From an uncultured Spartobacteria bacterium (GTDB taxonomy: Bacteria; Verrucomicrobiota; Verrucomicrobiae; Chthoniobacterales; UBA6821), in the NCBI GenBank assembly GCA_903919105.1, contig CAIXGT010000270.1:1-14493 (forward strand): DNA of 14,493 nt, given 5' to 3'. Of this stretch, positions 1 to 7,200 are shown in pieces. Under the pieces are notes generated by a model. It had not been told where the DNA came from. It searched no databases and saw only the letters and a list, made by a program, of their open reading frames with translations. Each line of letters starts with the position of its first letter. Position 1 is the first letter of the stretch. The position numbers were made by a program, and so were the translations under genes.

Positions 1-212
1 ACATCGGTGAGATTCATCACCCGGCGGACGATAAATCCGCGTTCCTGAAGATGGCGCTGAAGCAGATCTTCGAAAACGTAGGCCCGAAAGTTCCCGATGT
101 GTGCGTAGGCGTAGACCGTAGGCCCGCAGGTGTAGAGCGAAAGAGTCTTCCCCTCTCTCGCACGGGGAGTGATCTCCTCAAGGCTCCGGGAAAGCGTGTT
201 GAGTATCTGCAC
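1..212 (-). CDS. cysS: Cysteinyl-tRNA synthetase, N-terminal part (runs off window)
   Basis: Class I aminoacyl-tRNA synthetase that charges tRNA-Cys with cysteine in the cytoplasm. Only the first 70 codons are inside the window. The translation begins (M)QILNTLSRSLEEITP, the usual CysS opening of an NTL(S/T)R segment. It continues with LYTCGPTVYAYAHIGNFRAY at residues 26-45, which contains the zinc-binding Cys29 and the HIGH-type ATP-binding motif (here HIGN, residues 38-41). I chose the GTG at 212 because the next in-frame upstream stop is the ispF TAG only 15 nt away and no ATG lies between. No clear Shine-Dalgarno is visible. Close spacing to ispF suggests co-transcription. Identification is firm from the motif; the start codon is less certain. 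Confidence 0.93.
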   Translation of the reverse strand, partial: MQILNTLSRSLEEITPRAREGKTLSLYTCGPTVYAYAHIGNFRAYVFEDLLQRHLQERGFIVRRVMNLTD

Positions 213-227
213 GATTAATTTTAAGGG

Positions 228-740
228 CTATTCGGAGGGAGTCTCTACAGATGCGGTCGCCATCGCCGCGATCCCTTCGCCGCGTCCCAAAAATCCTAGG
301 CACTCGTTTGTGGTCGCCTTGACGCCAACGCGCGAGGCATCCAGCCCGAGTGATTCGGCGATGCGCTCTCTCATCTGCTGAACATAAGGGCCGATCTTTG
401 GTTCCTCTGCGACCAGCGTGGAGTCGACGTTGATGATTGTCGCTCCTGCCTCGACTAGGATCACGGCGACACGCCGTAGAATTTCCAGACTGGAGATACC
501 GCGAAGGGATGGATCGGTGTTCGGAAAGTAATGCCCGATGTCCTGCAGGCCCGCCGCCCCAAGCAGAGCGTCGGCGATCGCGTGACAGAGGACGTCAGCA
601 TCAGAGTGACCCGAGAGAGTAAGTCCCTGTGGATGCCGAAGCGTCACGCCTCCAAGCACAAGAAGTCGCTCCGGCTCTAACTGCTCTAGCCGATGAACAT
701 CATAGCCGATGCCGCTGCGGGTGATTCTAAATTTGGGCAT
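228..740 (-). CDS. ispF: 2-C-methyl-D-erythritol 2,4-cyclodiphosphate synthase
   Basis: Fifth enzyme of the MEP (non-mevalonate) isoprenoid pathway. It cyclises CDP-methylerythritol 2-phosphate to the 2,4-cyclodiphosphate, releasing CMP, in the cytoplasm as a homotrimer in known family members. The 170-residue product has the usual family length plus a few extra N-terminal residues. Visible motifs are GIGYDVHRL (metal ligands Asp14 and His16), SGHSDADVLCHAIADALLGA (third metal ligand His53), DIGHYFPNTD, and the C-terminal KATTNECLGFLGRGEGIAA with the nucleotide-binding Lys-Ala-Thr-Thr run. The start is the ATG at 740; no strong Shine-Dalgarno precedes it. It is followed by cysS after 15 nt. 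No other MEP gene is in the window. Confidence 0.97.
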   Translation of the reverse strand: MPKFRITRSGIGYDVHRLEQLEPERLLVLGGVTLRHPQGLTLSGHSDADVLCHAIADALLGAAGLQDIGHYFPNTDPSLRGISSLEILRRVAVILVEAGATIINVDSTLVAEEPKIGPYVQQMRERIAESLGLDASRVGVKATTNECLGFLGRGEGIAAMATASVETPSE

Positions 741-867
741 TGGTAGATAGGTTCTAGGTGATTGGTAATAAAAAGACGGCCTGTGCCGAGACTCCTCGGA
801 ACCAAACAGTTGATATCTTGCTCTCTATTTTTCCTGAGTTTCTGAGTTCCAGATAAAATTGGTCGGA
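741..867. other. Intergenic gap between phosphatase gene and ispF
   Basis: This 127-bp gap separates the phosphatase stop from the ispF start. It holds an imperfect copy of the dispersed GGAACTCA-unit repeat (831-854) and, read on the minus strand, a small CCGAG-GAGT-CTCGG hairpin (786-799) with five Ts about ten bases further on. The hairpin is too weak and too far from the T-run to call a terminator. I see no convincing promoter. Confidence 0.5.
831..854. repeat. Imperfect copy of the GGAACTCA-unit intergenic repeat
   Basis: Read on the plus strand the element is TTCCTGAGTTTCTGAGTTCC followed by AGAT. It matches the 24-bp element at 8200-8223 at 22 of 24 positions, and the same element inverted at 7990-8013. 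The core is a tandem of the 8-mer GGAACTCA on the minus strand. It sits in the gap upstream of ispF. Confidence 0.75.
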
Positions 868-1623
868 TTAGAGATGGTCGAACGGGATTCCTCCGCCACA
901 GGCAACACAGGAGTATTTGTCAGGGATGGTGTCATGGGGCCTCAGGTCGACCTTGCCGCCGGCAAGCTCGACCATGAGCATTCCTGCCGCGATATCCCAG
1001 AGACTGATCTGACTCTCGATGTATGCGTCGAGACGGCCACTAGCCACATAAGCGATGTCGAGCGCGGCGCTTCCCATCATACGGGTCTTGCGCGCGGAGC
1101 GCATCATCTCTCCCAGAATCGGGAGTCCCTTCTCGATGGCGGCTTCGGTCTTCGAGACCCCCACGGCGACGATCGCATCGGAGAGCTTGGTGCGACTGCT
1201 TACCCGGATCGGGCGGCCATTAAGAGTAACGCGTCCCGTGGAACGCAATGCGACCCAAAGCTCATCGGTCATTGGCTGATAGATCACCCCGGTGGTGAGT
1301 ACCCCGTTGTGACGATGCGCGATGGAGACCGCAAAATGCGGAATGCCGTAAAAGAAATTCACCGTGCCGTCGATCGGATCGATGATCCACTGATCCGCGG
1401 CCGTCTGGTCCCCGCGGATGCCCTCCTCTCCGTAGATCGCATGGTCGGGAAAGGCCTCCAGAATAAGCGACTCGATCAGCGCCTGAGAGCGGCGGTCTAG
1501 CTCGAGCTTGATGTCGTGGGCCTCGGCCGAATCCACATTGAGTTCTTTCTCGAAGTGTCCCCGGATCATTCCTCCGGCTGCAAGGGCCGCATCCCGTGCG
1601 GTCGTGAGTATCAGTTCGTCCAT
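868..1623 (-). CDS. Inositol-monophosphatase family phosphatase
   Basis: Mg-dependent, Li-sensitive-type sugar/inositol phosphatase fold of 251 residues, the usual length for the family. The metal and catalytic motifs are intact: Asp43 in the LELD segment, GEEG at 65-68, WIIDPIDGTVNF at 79-90 (Asp82 and Asp85 ligands) and WDIAAG at 209-214 (Asp210). The family includes inositol monophosphatase, SuhB, and histidinol-phosphate and PAP phosphatases, so the substrate cannot be fixed from sequence. The absence of his or sulfate-assimilation neighbours gives no help. It looks monocistronic, with 127 bp to ispF downstream and a strong terminator of the preceding gene upstream. The ATG at 1623 starts MDELILTTARDAA, a typical family N-terminus; no strong ribosome binding site is seen. 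Confidence 0.93.
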   Translation of the reverse strand: MDELILTTARDAALAAGGMIRGHFEKELNVDSAEAHDIKLELDRRSQALIESLILEAFPDHAIYGEEGIRGDQTAADQWIIDPIDGTVNFFYGIPHFAVSIAHRHNGVLTTGVIYQPMTDELWVALRSTGRVTLNGRPIRVSSRTKLSDAIVAVGVSKTEAAIEKGLPILGEMMRSARKTRMMGSAALDIAYVASGRLDAYIESQISLWDIAAGMLMVELAGGKVDLRPHDTIPDKYSCVACGGGIPFDHL

Positions 1624-1658
1624 CTAGAATTCAGTAGCGGAGTAAGCGGATGGATGAA

Positions 1659-1682
1659 ACCTGAAACTTGATACCTGAAGAA
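1659..1682. repeat. Short degenerate direct repeat, TTCAGGTWTCA unit
   Basis: On the minus strand, TTCAGGTATCA is followed 14 bp later by TTCAGGTTTCA, so there are two near-identical 11-mers in tandem just upstream of the phosphatase gene. It lies directly next to the paired hairpins at 1687-1722 and may belong to the same dispersed intergenic element (inference). No function can be read from it. Confidence 0.5.
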
Positions 1683-1686
1683 ATAG

Positions 1687-1722
1687 CGCCTTCGTGATGA
1701 AGGCGAATCGACTCTTCGATTC
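1687..1722. repeat. Two abutting perfect stem-loops in intergenic DNA
   Basis: CGCCTTC-GTGAT-GAAGGCG (1687-1705) and GAATCGA-CTCT-TCGATTC (1705-1722) are two perfect 7-bp stems sharing a single base. They lie between the H1-like gene's terminator and the phosphatase start. Neither has a T-run typical of an intrinsic terminator. The architecture resembles REP/BIME-type paired palindromes or a structured leader for the phosphatase gene. Confidence 0.6.
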
Positions 1723-1753
1723 CCGCTTTTGAAAACACCAGTGGCCATGTGAT

Positions 1754-1791
1754 AAAAAAATTGGGGGAAGCGTTTGTGGCGCTTCCCCCAA
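1754..1791 (-). terminator. Rho-independent terminator of the H1-like gene
   Basis: Positions 1761-1772 and 1780-1791 form a perfect 12-bp, G/C-rich stem (TTGGGGGAAGCG and its complement) with a 7-nt loop. On the minus strand it is followed immediately by seven Ts (1760-1754). This is a textbook intrinsic terminator about 40 bp downstream of the H1-like stop codon. It isolates that gene from the phosphatase gene. Confidence 0.92.
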
Positions 1792-1832
1792 GTTCTAGCT
1801 CGTCGCCGAAAGGATGTTCCGGCGGGAGGGAC

Positions 1833-2009
1833 TTACTTCTTTTTTGCGACGGCCTTCTTGACGGCTTTCTTTGCAGGAGCCTTCTTCGCAACGGCCTTCT
1901 TCACCACCTTCTTGGCGGGGGCCTTCTTTGCAACGGCCTTCTTCACCACCTTCTTGGCGGGGGCCTTCTTTACAACTTTCTTAGCGGGTGCTTTTTTCTT
2001 AATGGGCAT
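1833..2009 (-). CDS. Short histone H1-like lysine/alanine/proline-rich DNA-binding protein
   Basis: A 58-residue, extremely basic protein built almost wholly of Lys, Ala, Val and Pro. It opens MPIKKKAPAKK, runs through repeated KKAPAKKVVKKAVA units and ends KKAVAKKK. Proteins of this composition resemble eukaryotic H1 tails and chlamydial Hc proteins; known bacterial relatives bind DNA nonspecifically and compact the nucleoid, so a nucleoid role is inferred here. Two 14-codon units (1881-1922 and 1923-1964) are identical at the DNA level except for one base, a recent tandem duplication. The start is decided by AAAGGAGGT (2026-2018), 8 nt before the ATG. A strong terminator follows, so the unit is monocistronic and probably well expressed. 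The absence of a folded domain makes the exact role uncertain. Confidence 0.88.
   Translation of the reverse strand: MPIKKKAPAKKVVKKAPAKKVVKKAVAKKAPAKKVVKKAVAKKAPAKKAVKKAVAKKK
1881..1964 (-). repeat. 42-bp tandem duplication inside the H1-like gene
   Basis: Two adjacent 42-bp units (1881-1922 and 1923-1964) differ only at 1887 versus 1929. Each encodes 14 residues, so copy-number change keeps the frame. Such repeats expand or contract by slippage or recombination, so protein length may vary between strains (inference). Confidence 0.92.
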
Positions 2010-2017
2010 TTCAATCC

Positions 2018-2026
2018 ACCTCCTTT
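2018..2026 (-). promoter_or_regulatory. Near-perfect Shine-Dalgarno of the H1-like gene
   Basis: AAAGGAGGT on the minus strand, 8 nt from the ATG at 2009. It is the strongest ribosome binding site in the window and fixes the start of the very short gene. Most other genes here have weak or no Shine-Dalgarno. Confidence 0.92.
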
Positions 2027-2045
2027 GTTCCGCATGCGCGGCGTA

Positions 2046-2124
2046 TGTGAAAAGTTTGTGAATAAGTCACTGCTGAATGTGAATAAGTCGCCCGTTGATA
2101 TGCGTCAACGGATTTTGTGAAAAA
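2046..2124. promoter_or_regulatory. Phased TGTGAATAA / TGTGAAAA repeats (DnaA-box-like) upstream of H1-like gene
   Basis: TGTGAATAA occurs at 2057-2065 and 2078-2086, within a 12-bp exact direct repeat TGTGAATAAGTC at 21-bp spacing. Both fit the DnaA-box consensus (reverse complement TTATTCACA, consensus TTATNCACA). Weaker relatives TGTGAAAAG (2046) and TGTGAAAAA (2116) flank them. The first three are spaced 11 and 21 bp, about one and two helical turns. They overlap the likely promoter of the H1-like gene. They could be DnaA boxes, sites for another regulator, or a minor origin; which one is not decidable from the sequence. Confidence 0.5.
2080..2108 (-). promoter_or_regulatory. Candidate sigma70-type promoter for the H1-like gene
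   Basis: On the minus strand TTGACG (2108-2103) is followed after 17 bp by TATTCA (2085-2080). The -35 is good (5 of 6), the -10 is weak (3 of 6), and the latter lies inside a TTATTCACA motif. The position, about 70 bp before the start codon, is plausible. The -35 also forms one arm of a CGTTGA/TCAACG dyad (2093-2110). Confidence 0.35.
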
Positions 2125-2136
2125 GTTTCGCCCCAT

Positions 2137-2158
2137 TTTCCTCACCCTCGTGAGGAAA
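2137..2158. other. Stem-loop just downstream of coaC
   Basis: TTTCCTCA-CCCTCG-TGAGGAAA is a perfect 8-bp stem with a 6-nt loop, 10 bp beyond the coaC stop. It lacks a T-run on the minus strand, so it is not a canonical intrinsic terminator. Its position fits transcript 3'-end formation or protection for the coaC transcript. Confidence 0.45.
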
Positions 2159-2168
2159 GTCTCATCAC

Positions 2169-2756
2169 TTACTTAGCCGCGAGAATTTTCTCCGCGTCTG
2201 CGATGATCTCCGACACCTCGGCCAGTCTTCCAAGCCCTTCGTAACCGCATGCCAGCATGCCTTCCGCCGGCCCGACAAATGAGGCTCCGCGTGTGAGGAG
2301 TATCTCCACATTCATCATGGTCGCGGGATGCTCCCACATCTTTCCGTTCATCGCCGGCGCGATGAGAAGGGGCGCGCGAGTGGCAAGTGCGACCGATCCC
2401 AGCGCATCATCCGAAAATCCGTGAGCGAGTCGCGCGATTGTGTTCGCACTCGCAGGAGCAATCATCAGGAGATCCGCGCGATCAGCCAACTCGATGTGGC
2501 CCGGCTTCCAGGCTCCTGAATTTTCCTCGGAGAGATCGCACAACACGGGATTGCGCGAGAGCGTAGCGAGCGTAAGAGGTGTGATGAATTCGGTGGCCCG
2601 GCGCGTCATCACGACGAAGACATCGTGGCCCGCCTTGCGGAGTTGGCTGACAATCTCCGCTGCCTTGTACGCAGCGATCGATCCGGTCACACCCAGGACG
2701 ATCGTTGTTCCCCGGCCGTTAGGTGATTCTTTCCCTGAGTTTTCCATCGTCTCCAT
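2169..2756 (-). CDS. coaC: Phosphopantothenoylcysteine decarboxylase (stand-alone CoaC)
   Basis: FMN-dependent decarboxylase that converts 4'-phosphopantothenoylcysteine to 4'-phosphopantetheine in CoA synthesis. The 195 residues correspond only to the N-terminal (Dfp/CoaC) half of the usual bacterial CoaBC fusion. Seen in order: GVTGSIAAYKAAE (flavin-binding start), the active-site His in KPGHIELADRADL, PASANTIARLAHGFSDDAL, the PAMNGKMWEHPA motif with its key Asn, and ACGYEGLGRLAE containing the substrate-clamp Cys. The protein ends cleanly at TAA with no CoaB synthetase domain; 159 bp of intergenic DNA follow, so CoaB must be encoded elsewhere. I chose the ATG at 2756, 5 nt after the gmk stop; the ATG at 2747 is an alternative. 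A reading frame continues further upstream into gmk but is an overlap artefact. Confidence 0.93.
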   Translation of the reverse strand: METMENSGKESPNGRGTTIVLGVTGSIAAYKAAEIVSQLRKAGHDVFVVMTRRATEFITPLTLATLSRNPVLCDLSEENSGAWKPGHIELADRADLLMIAPASANTIARLAHGFSDDALGSVALATRAPLLIAPAMNGKMWEHPATMMNVEILLTRGASFVGPAEGMLACGYEGLGRLAEVSEIIADAEKILAAK

Positions 2757-2761
2757 AATGG

Positions 2762-3397
2762 TCAGCCTACGTTTTCCGTGACGACGGACATGCGGCGGCT
2801 GAGGTAACGCTCGGCGCGCATGACAGCCCGGAATTTCTCGATGTTCTCCTCCATCGAGCCGCTGATGATCGTGTAGCGGTAATCGCGCCAGCATTCCATC
2901 TCGCGGGCGGCGTTACTCATCCGGACCTCGACCTGCTCGGCCGTCTCTGTGCCACGGCGCATGAGACGCCGGCGGAGCTCGTCGAGATCAGGCGGCATGA
3001 TGAAGACATCGGCGAGGGCCTCTAGAATGATCGGATCGCCGCAGGCGCGGATATTGTCGACGCCGTGGGTGTCGATGTCGAGAAGCACGTCGATGCCGTT
3101 CTTTAGGTTTTCGAGCACGGGTCCCTTCAGCGTGCCGTAGTGGTTGCCGTGCACCTCGGCATGCTCCAGAAATTCTCTCGCATCGAGCCGACGCGTGAAT
3201 TCCTCACGGGAGAGAAAATGGTAATCTTCTCCGTCGATTTCCCCGGTCCGGGGTGATCGGGTCGTGCAGGAGACTGACCAGACGAAGTCGGGCTTCTGCC
3301 GCAGCGTGGTGCAGAGTGTCGTCTTCCCGGCGCCTGAGGGCGCGGAAATCACGAAGAGGATGCCGGAGCGCCGAAAGTGATGGGATGGATTATTCAC
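2762..3397 (-). CDS. gmk: Guanylate kinase
   Basis: Phosphorylates GMP to GDP with ATP in the cytoplasm; the 211-residue length is typical. The P-loop ISAPSGAGKTTL lies at residues 18-29. It is followed by the GMP-binding SVSCTTRSPRTGEIDGEDYHF and FLEHAEVHGNHYGT, then the Walker-B-like LLDIDTHGV (usually DIDVQGA in relatives) and the lid segment PDLDELRRRLMRRGTE. The start is GTG at 3397, 5 nt after the yicC stop and without a clear Shine-Dalgarno. No rpoZ follows, although in many bacteria rpoZ lies between gmk and coaBC. The gene sits in a tight train with yicC upstream and coaC downstream. Confidence 0.96.
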   Translation of the reverse strand: MNNPSHHFRRSGILFVISAPSGAGKTTLCTTLRQKPDFVWSVSCTTRSPRTGEIDGEDYHFLSREEFTRRLDAREFLEHAEVHGNHYGTLKGPVLENLKNGIDVLLDIDTHGVDNIRACGDPIILEALADVFIMPPDLDELRRRLMRRGTETAEQVEVRMSNAAREMECWRDYRYTIISGSMEENIEKFRAVMRAERYLSRRMSVVTENVG

Positions 3398-3402
3398 GCG
3401 GA

Positions 3403-4284
3403 TTACTCGAGATTGGCGACTTGTTCGCGGATCCTATCAAGTTCCGCCTTGGATTGCACGACCCGTTGGGAGATGGCTGCATCCCCGGCCTTGTTTCCGA
3501 GCGTATTGAATTCGCGGAACATCTCTTGGGCCAGATAGTCGAGCGTCCTTCCCGCCTGTCCGTCACCTGACAATGATTCTCTGCATTGAGCAAAATGACT
3601 CTCCAGCCGGGTCAACTCCTCGGTGATGTCGCTCCGCTCGGCCATGAATGCCAGTTCCCGGGCGAGCGCGGGATCATTCGCTGGTAAAGGAAGTCCTAAC
3701 TCTTCCAAGCGGGCCTTCAAATGATCGCGCCTCTGTCGAAGCACAGTGGGGACGCGTGTTCGGATGGCCTTGGCCGCTGACTCAAGCAACTTGATGCGCT
3801 TGAGCAAGTCTGTGACGAGGTGCGCGCCCTCCTTCTTTCTCATCACGATCATCCGATCCAGCGCCGCGGTGAGCGCCGTCTGCAGTGCAGGCCAGAGAGT
3901 ATCTGTGTCCAGTGGATCCTCCGTGCCGTTTCTCATCACGCCGGGGGATCGAAGCAATAGCTCTAGAGAGATCTGCCCGGGTAGGGCCAGCTCCGCCTGC
4001 AGGGCCTGAAGCTCCTGGAGTGTGCGTCGTGCGGCTTGCTTGTCGACCACGCCCTGCGCGTTATCCGGACCCGCTGCATTCTCTAGCAGGACCGTTACAT
4101 TGATCCGTCCACGGCCGATTCTTTTCTGAATCACTTCACGTAGCTTTGGTTCAAGCGTCGCAAGCGGCTTCGGTAGCGAGATGGCAATCTCGATCCCTTT
4201 CCGGTTTACGGAGCCGCACTCCACCGCGAGTCTCCATCCTTCCGCCTGGGCAATACCCCGGCCATGTCCAGTCATGCTTTCCAT
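3403..4284 (-). CDS. yicC: YicC family endoribonuclease
   Basis: The 293-residue product matches the YicC/YloC family, which in E. coli and Bacillus acts as an RNA endonuclease in RNA turnover. The N-terminus MESMTGHGRG is the family opening. The C-terminal DUF1732 signature is clear: RSDITEELTRLESHF, then GRTLDYLAQEMFREFNTLGNKA, and the terminal ELDRIREQVANLE. One deviation is the N-terminal SVNHR motif, which reads SVNRKG here, losing the usual His. The start is the ATG at 4284, 5 nt after the stop of the AsmA-like gene; a longer frame reading back into that gene is discarded. It sits upstream of gmk, a conserved pairing in many bacteria. Confidence 0.95.
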   Translation of the reverse strand: MESMTGHGRGIAQAEGWRLAVECGSVNRKGIEIAISLPKPLATLEPKLREVIQKRIGRGRINVTVLLENAAGPDNAQGVVDKQAARRTLQELQALQAELALPGQISLELLLRSPGVMRNGTEDPLDTDTLWPALQTALTAALDRMIVMRKKEGAHLVTDLLKRIKLLESAAKAIRTRVPTVLRQRRDHLKARLEELGLPLPANDPALARELAFMAERSDITEELTRLESHFAQCRESLSGDGQAGRTLDYLAQEMFREFNTLGNKAGDAAISQRVVQSKAELDRIREQVANLE

Positions 4285-4289
4285 AATTT

Positions 4290-7200
4290 TTATTGTTGAG
4301 CAGTTCCTCCCAAAGAAAAGCTCCAGATCCAAGGTGCTCCGTAAAAACCGAGGGCGCCTGGTTCGTAGTTTCCCAAACGCGAAGTCACCCATCCAGCGGC
4401 TGGAAGAGGAAACAGTAGGTTTTGTCGGCACCACGATATTTTCTGCAACAAGAGACTCTTCATCTGTTCAGGGCGGCTTGCCATGGTCATCAGGAGGCCC
4501 GGGGCGCTAACCCCCTGCACACCTTCAAAAGCTATCGTCGGAGCGGGGAGGACGCCGCCCAAGGAAAGGATGCAGAAGCCCTCTTTGGTCAGTCCATAAG
4601 CATTATCTCCCGAAAGCGTGCCCCGCGAAGCCTCCAGCACTATGCGAGCTTGTGGCACGACGAAGGTGCTGCAGGGAAGGCTAAGTTCTACATTCTTCCC
4701 CTCGATCTTTCCTGAAAATGAGGGGGAAAGAGCCGCCCCACCTGCATGCACATCAACGGATATACTGGTGTCCGAGGGTGAATCCAAACTCACCAACCCG
4801 TCCGTCTTGAGTGCGACGTCGATTTGCAGATTTTTCTGGTCGTTTTCTTTTTCTTGATCCTGGGTAACTGCGTCCGCTTTGGAGAAAAGATTGCAAGCGG
4901 GCGGAGCAAAGGCTGGCGTTAAGTTTGCCCGCAGCACGCCTGCGAGGCTATGCAGCCTCAGCGATCCGCTCAAAACAGGAGGTCGAATGCCTGTACGACT
5001 TAGCACCAGATCCGAATCTGCAAGGGCATCAATGCCGCCACCTAGCGGCACCGGCAGATCGTTTCCCATCAACCGAAGCGTTCCTTTCCAGGGGAGGTTT
5101 CCCCAATCGAGAAATCCGGAAAGTATCACCGGCTTGTCGTGGTAGACCGCCCTACCCGGACCGAATGCCGCCTTCGTCGTGGCAAGCGTCATCGGCAAGT
5201 ACAGGTGCTCAAGATTTTGCGCACCGATGAGATGTCCTTCCTCGGCTTCAAGCAGAAGGCTTCCTTCGGATATCGGCTGTTTCCATGTTCCGGAGAGATG
5301 CATGTTCCCATCCAGGCGAGTCTTCTTAAGCGGCCATTCTTCCAGGCTCACGAGGCTGGCCCACCCGTCCAGAGGGACGTGTTGCAAGGATGCGGATCCT
5401 CGGATTGGCTGATCGATATCCGCCAGGCGAAGGATTCCTTGCTCCTTGACCAAGGAAAGCGGCGTCTCCAACTCCACGGCCAATGGTGAAGAGGATGCCG
5501 GTTCCTGAAGGAGCTTCGCCTTGGCTCTCCCTTCCCCGGCTTCCAAGGAGAGGGAAAGATCCGCGGTCGGCCCGCCCTGCTTGGGTGAAAAATGGCGGAT
5601 GCCCATTGCGGCATGCACGTCTGGTCTTGCTGGAGTGCCTGTTGCGGAGATCGATCCCTCAAGGCTTCCTACAAAAGGAATTTCCTGGCCAAACAATCCT
5701 GCAATTTCCTCGGCCTTGATTCCCTGAAGGGAGAGGTTGATCCCGAGCGGCCCGTCCATCGCGATGGTTTTGAGCGCGTCGCCGCTCTGCCAAAATTCCA
5801 GCGCATTGAACGGAAGCGACAGTTCGCCTTTCACAAGAGGTGCCTGTTTACCAGCGCGGGTCGCCACAATGTCCGTGGCCCGGAAGGCGTTGGTTGTCGC
5901 TGAAAGTTTCATGGCTAGTGACAAGTCCTCCTGCTTGAAATCAGCTTTGGAGAGTTCCACTTTCCCCGGTGCGTAATTTCCCTCGAAGTTACCGGACATG
6001 CCGGTGGTCGTCCACTTGCTCACCCATCCGTTAACCTGGGTCTGGAACGATCCGTTGTGAACTTCTGTGGATCCCTCTCCCTGCCAGTGAAATTTCACTC
6101 CGCCGCCTCCGATGACGGTGGCGGTGGTAATTCCTACCTGGGAAAGACGCTTTGTAAGGTCGTGGACATCGGCTTCCGCCTCGGCTTTATAAGCATGGGG
6201 GCGGCTATTAGCGACGTTACCGCTTAGATACAGGTGATCTCGTCCGCTCCATGCCTCTAGGGAGGTCAGCCGGGTATGATCACCGGCGAAGATCACGCAT
6301 CCTTTCAGCCAGTCCAATGGCAATTTACGGATAGTCATGCCAGTGCCGGTGACATTGCAGTATCCTTCTGCCTTGTTCTCTGACCCTTGTACCTCTCCCT
6401 CCAGAGCCATTCCTCCACCCAGTTGGGCAAACTGGGGGCCAACCAGTCCAGCCAGCGCACTGGCATCCTCAAGCTCAGCATGAAAGCTCGCGATAAAAGG
6501 CGCACGGAGCGCCGCATGCCAATCTGCTGGGAGATGGCTTTGTCCCGATGCCGTCACTTCATTCTCCTGTTGTTGGAGATGGAGTTCAGAAAGGGTGAGG
6601 TTGCGCCCCGTAAGTGTCGTGGCTAACCGGAGCGACTCCCAACCCTTTCCTTCCCAATGGAAGTCGCGGGCGATGAGGAGTAATGAGCTGTCGGCATCCA
6701 CCGGGTTTGCGGGATCGCCACGGAACGTAAAACGCGCCTGGCTGATGACACCGGTCGCCTTTTTTTCATCTTTCATCCATTCATGGAAGGCCTCCAGCGC
6801 CAAACCTTCACCCACCAGCGTCAGCTCGAGATGTTTGGAATTCATCGACGTCCCCATGCTACCGTCACCCCTCAGAATGCCATGGCCGACCGTTCCCCTG
6901 GTGCCGAAGTCGACCCCTCCGGCCTCCGGTCGAAGAGACGACTCCTTAAGGAGGAACTCGTGGCCCAGATTCAGCTCACCCAAATGAAGTACGCCACCCT
7001 CCCAAACAGCGGGGGCAGAAGCTTTGGGCAGAACTCGGTGCCAAGTATCGAGATCCAGCGCACCATCGGCATAAGAAATACTGCCGGCCCATCGGTCTGG
7101 CAAACGAAGCGTCAGGCCATTCAATGCCAGCCGGTGATGATTTCCTATCATGACCAGGTCCGTGGACCCCAATGTGCAGGAAGAGGAGGGAAGAAAGAGG

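Noticed and set aside
786..799. Hairpin before ispF as an intrinsic terminator of the phosphatase gene
   Set aside because: Only 5 bp of stem and the T-run begins about ten bases later.
859..1500. Plus-strand 213-codon frame opposite the phosphatase gene
   Set aside because: The minus strand carries all inositol-monophosphatase motifs over the same bases; the plus frame resembles nothing.
1749..2120. Plus-strand frames opposite the H1-like gene, rich in Phe, Leu and Gly
   Set aside because: They are antisense translations of the Lys/Ala-rich repeats; the minus frame has a perfect Shine-Dalgarno, sensible composition and a terminator.
2757..2894. N-terminal extension of coaC by 46 codons into gmk
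   Set aside because: The added residues are an out-of-frame reading of the gmk 3' end, and family members begin close to the GVTGSIAAYK motif.
4285..4434. N-terminal extension of yicC by 50 codons into the AsmA-like gene
   Set aside because: The YicC family starts at the MxSMTGxGR motif, which is the ATG at 4284.
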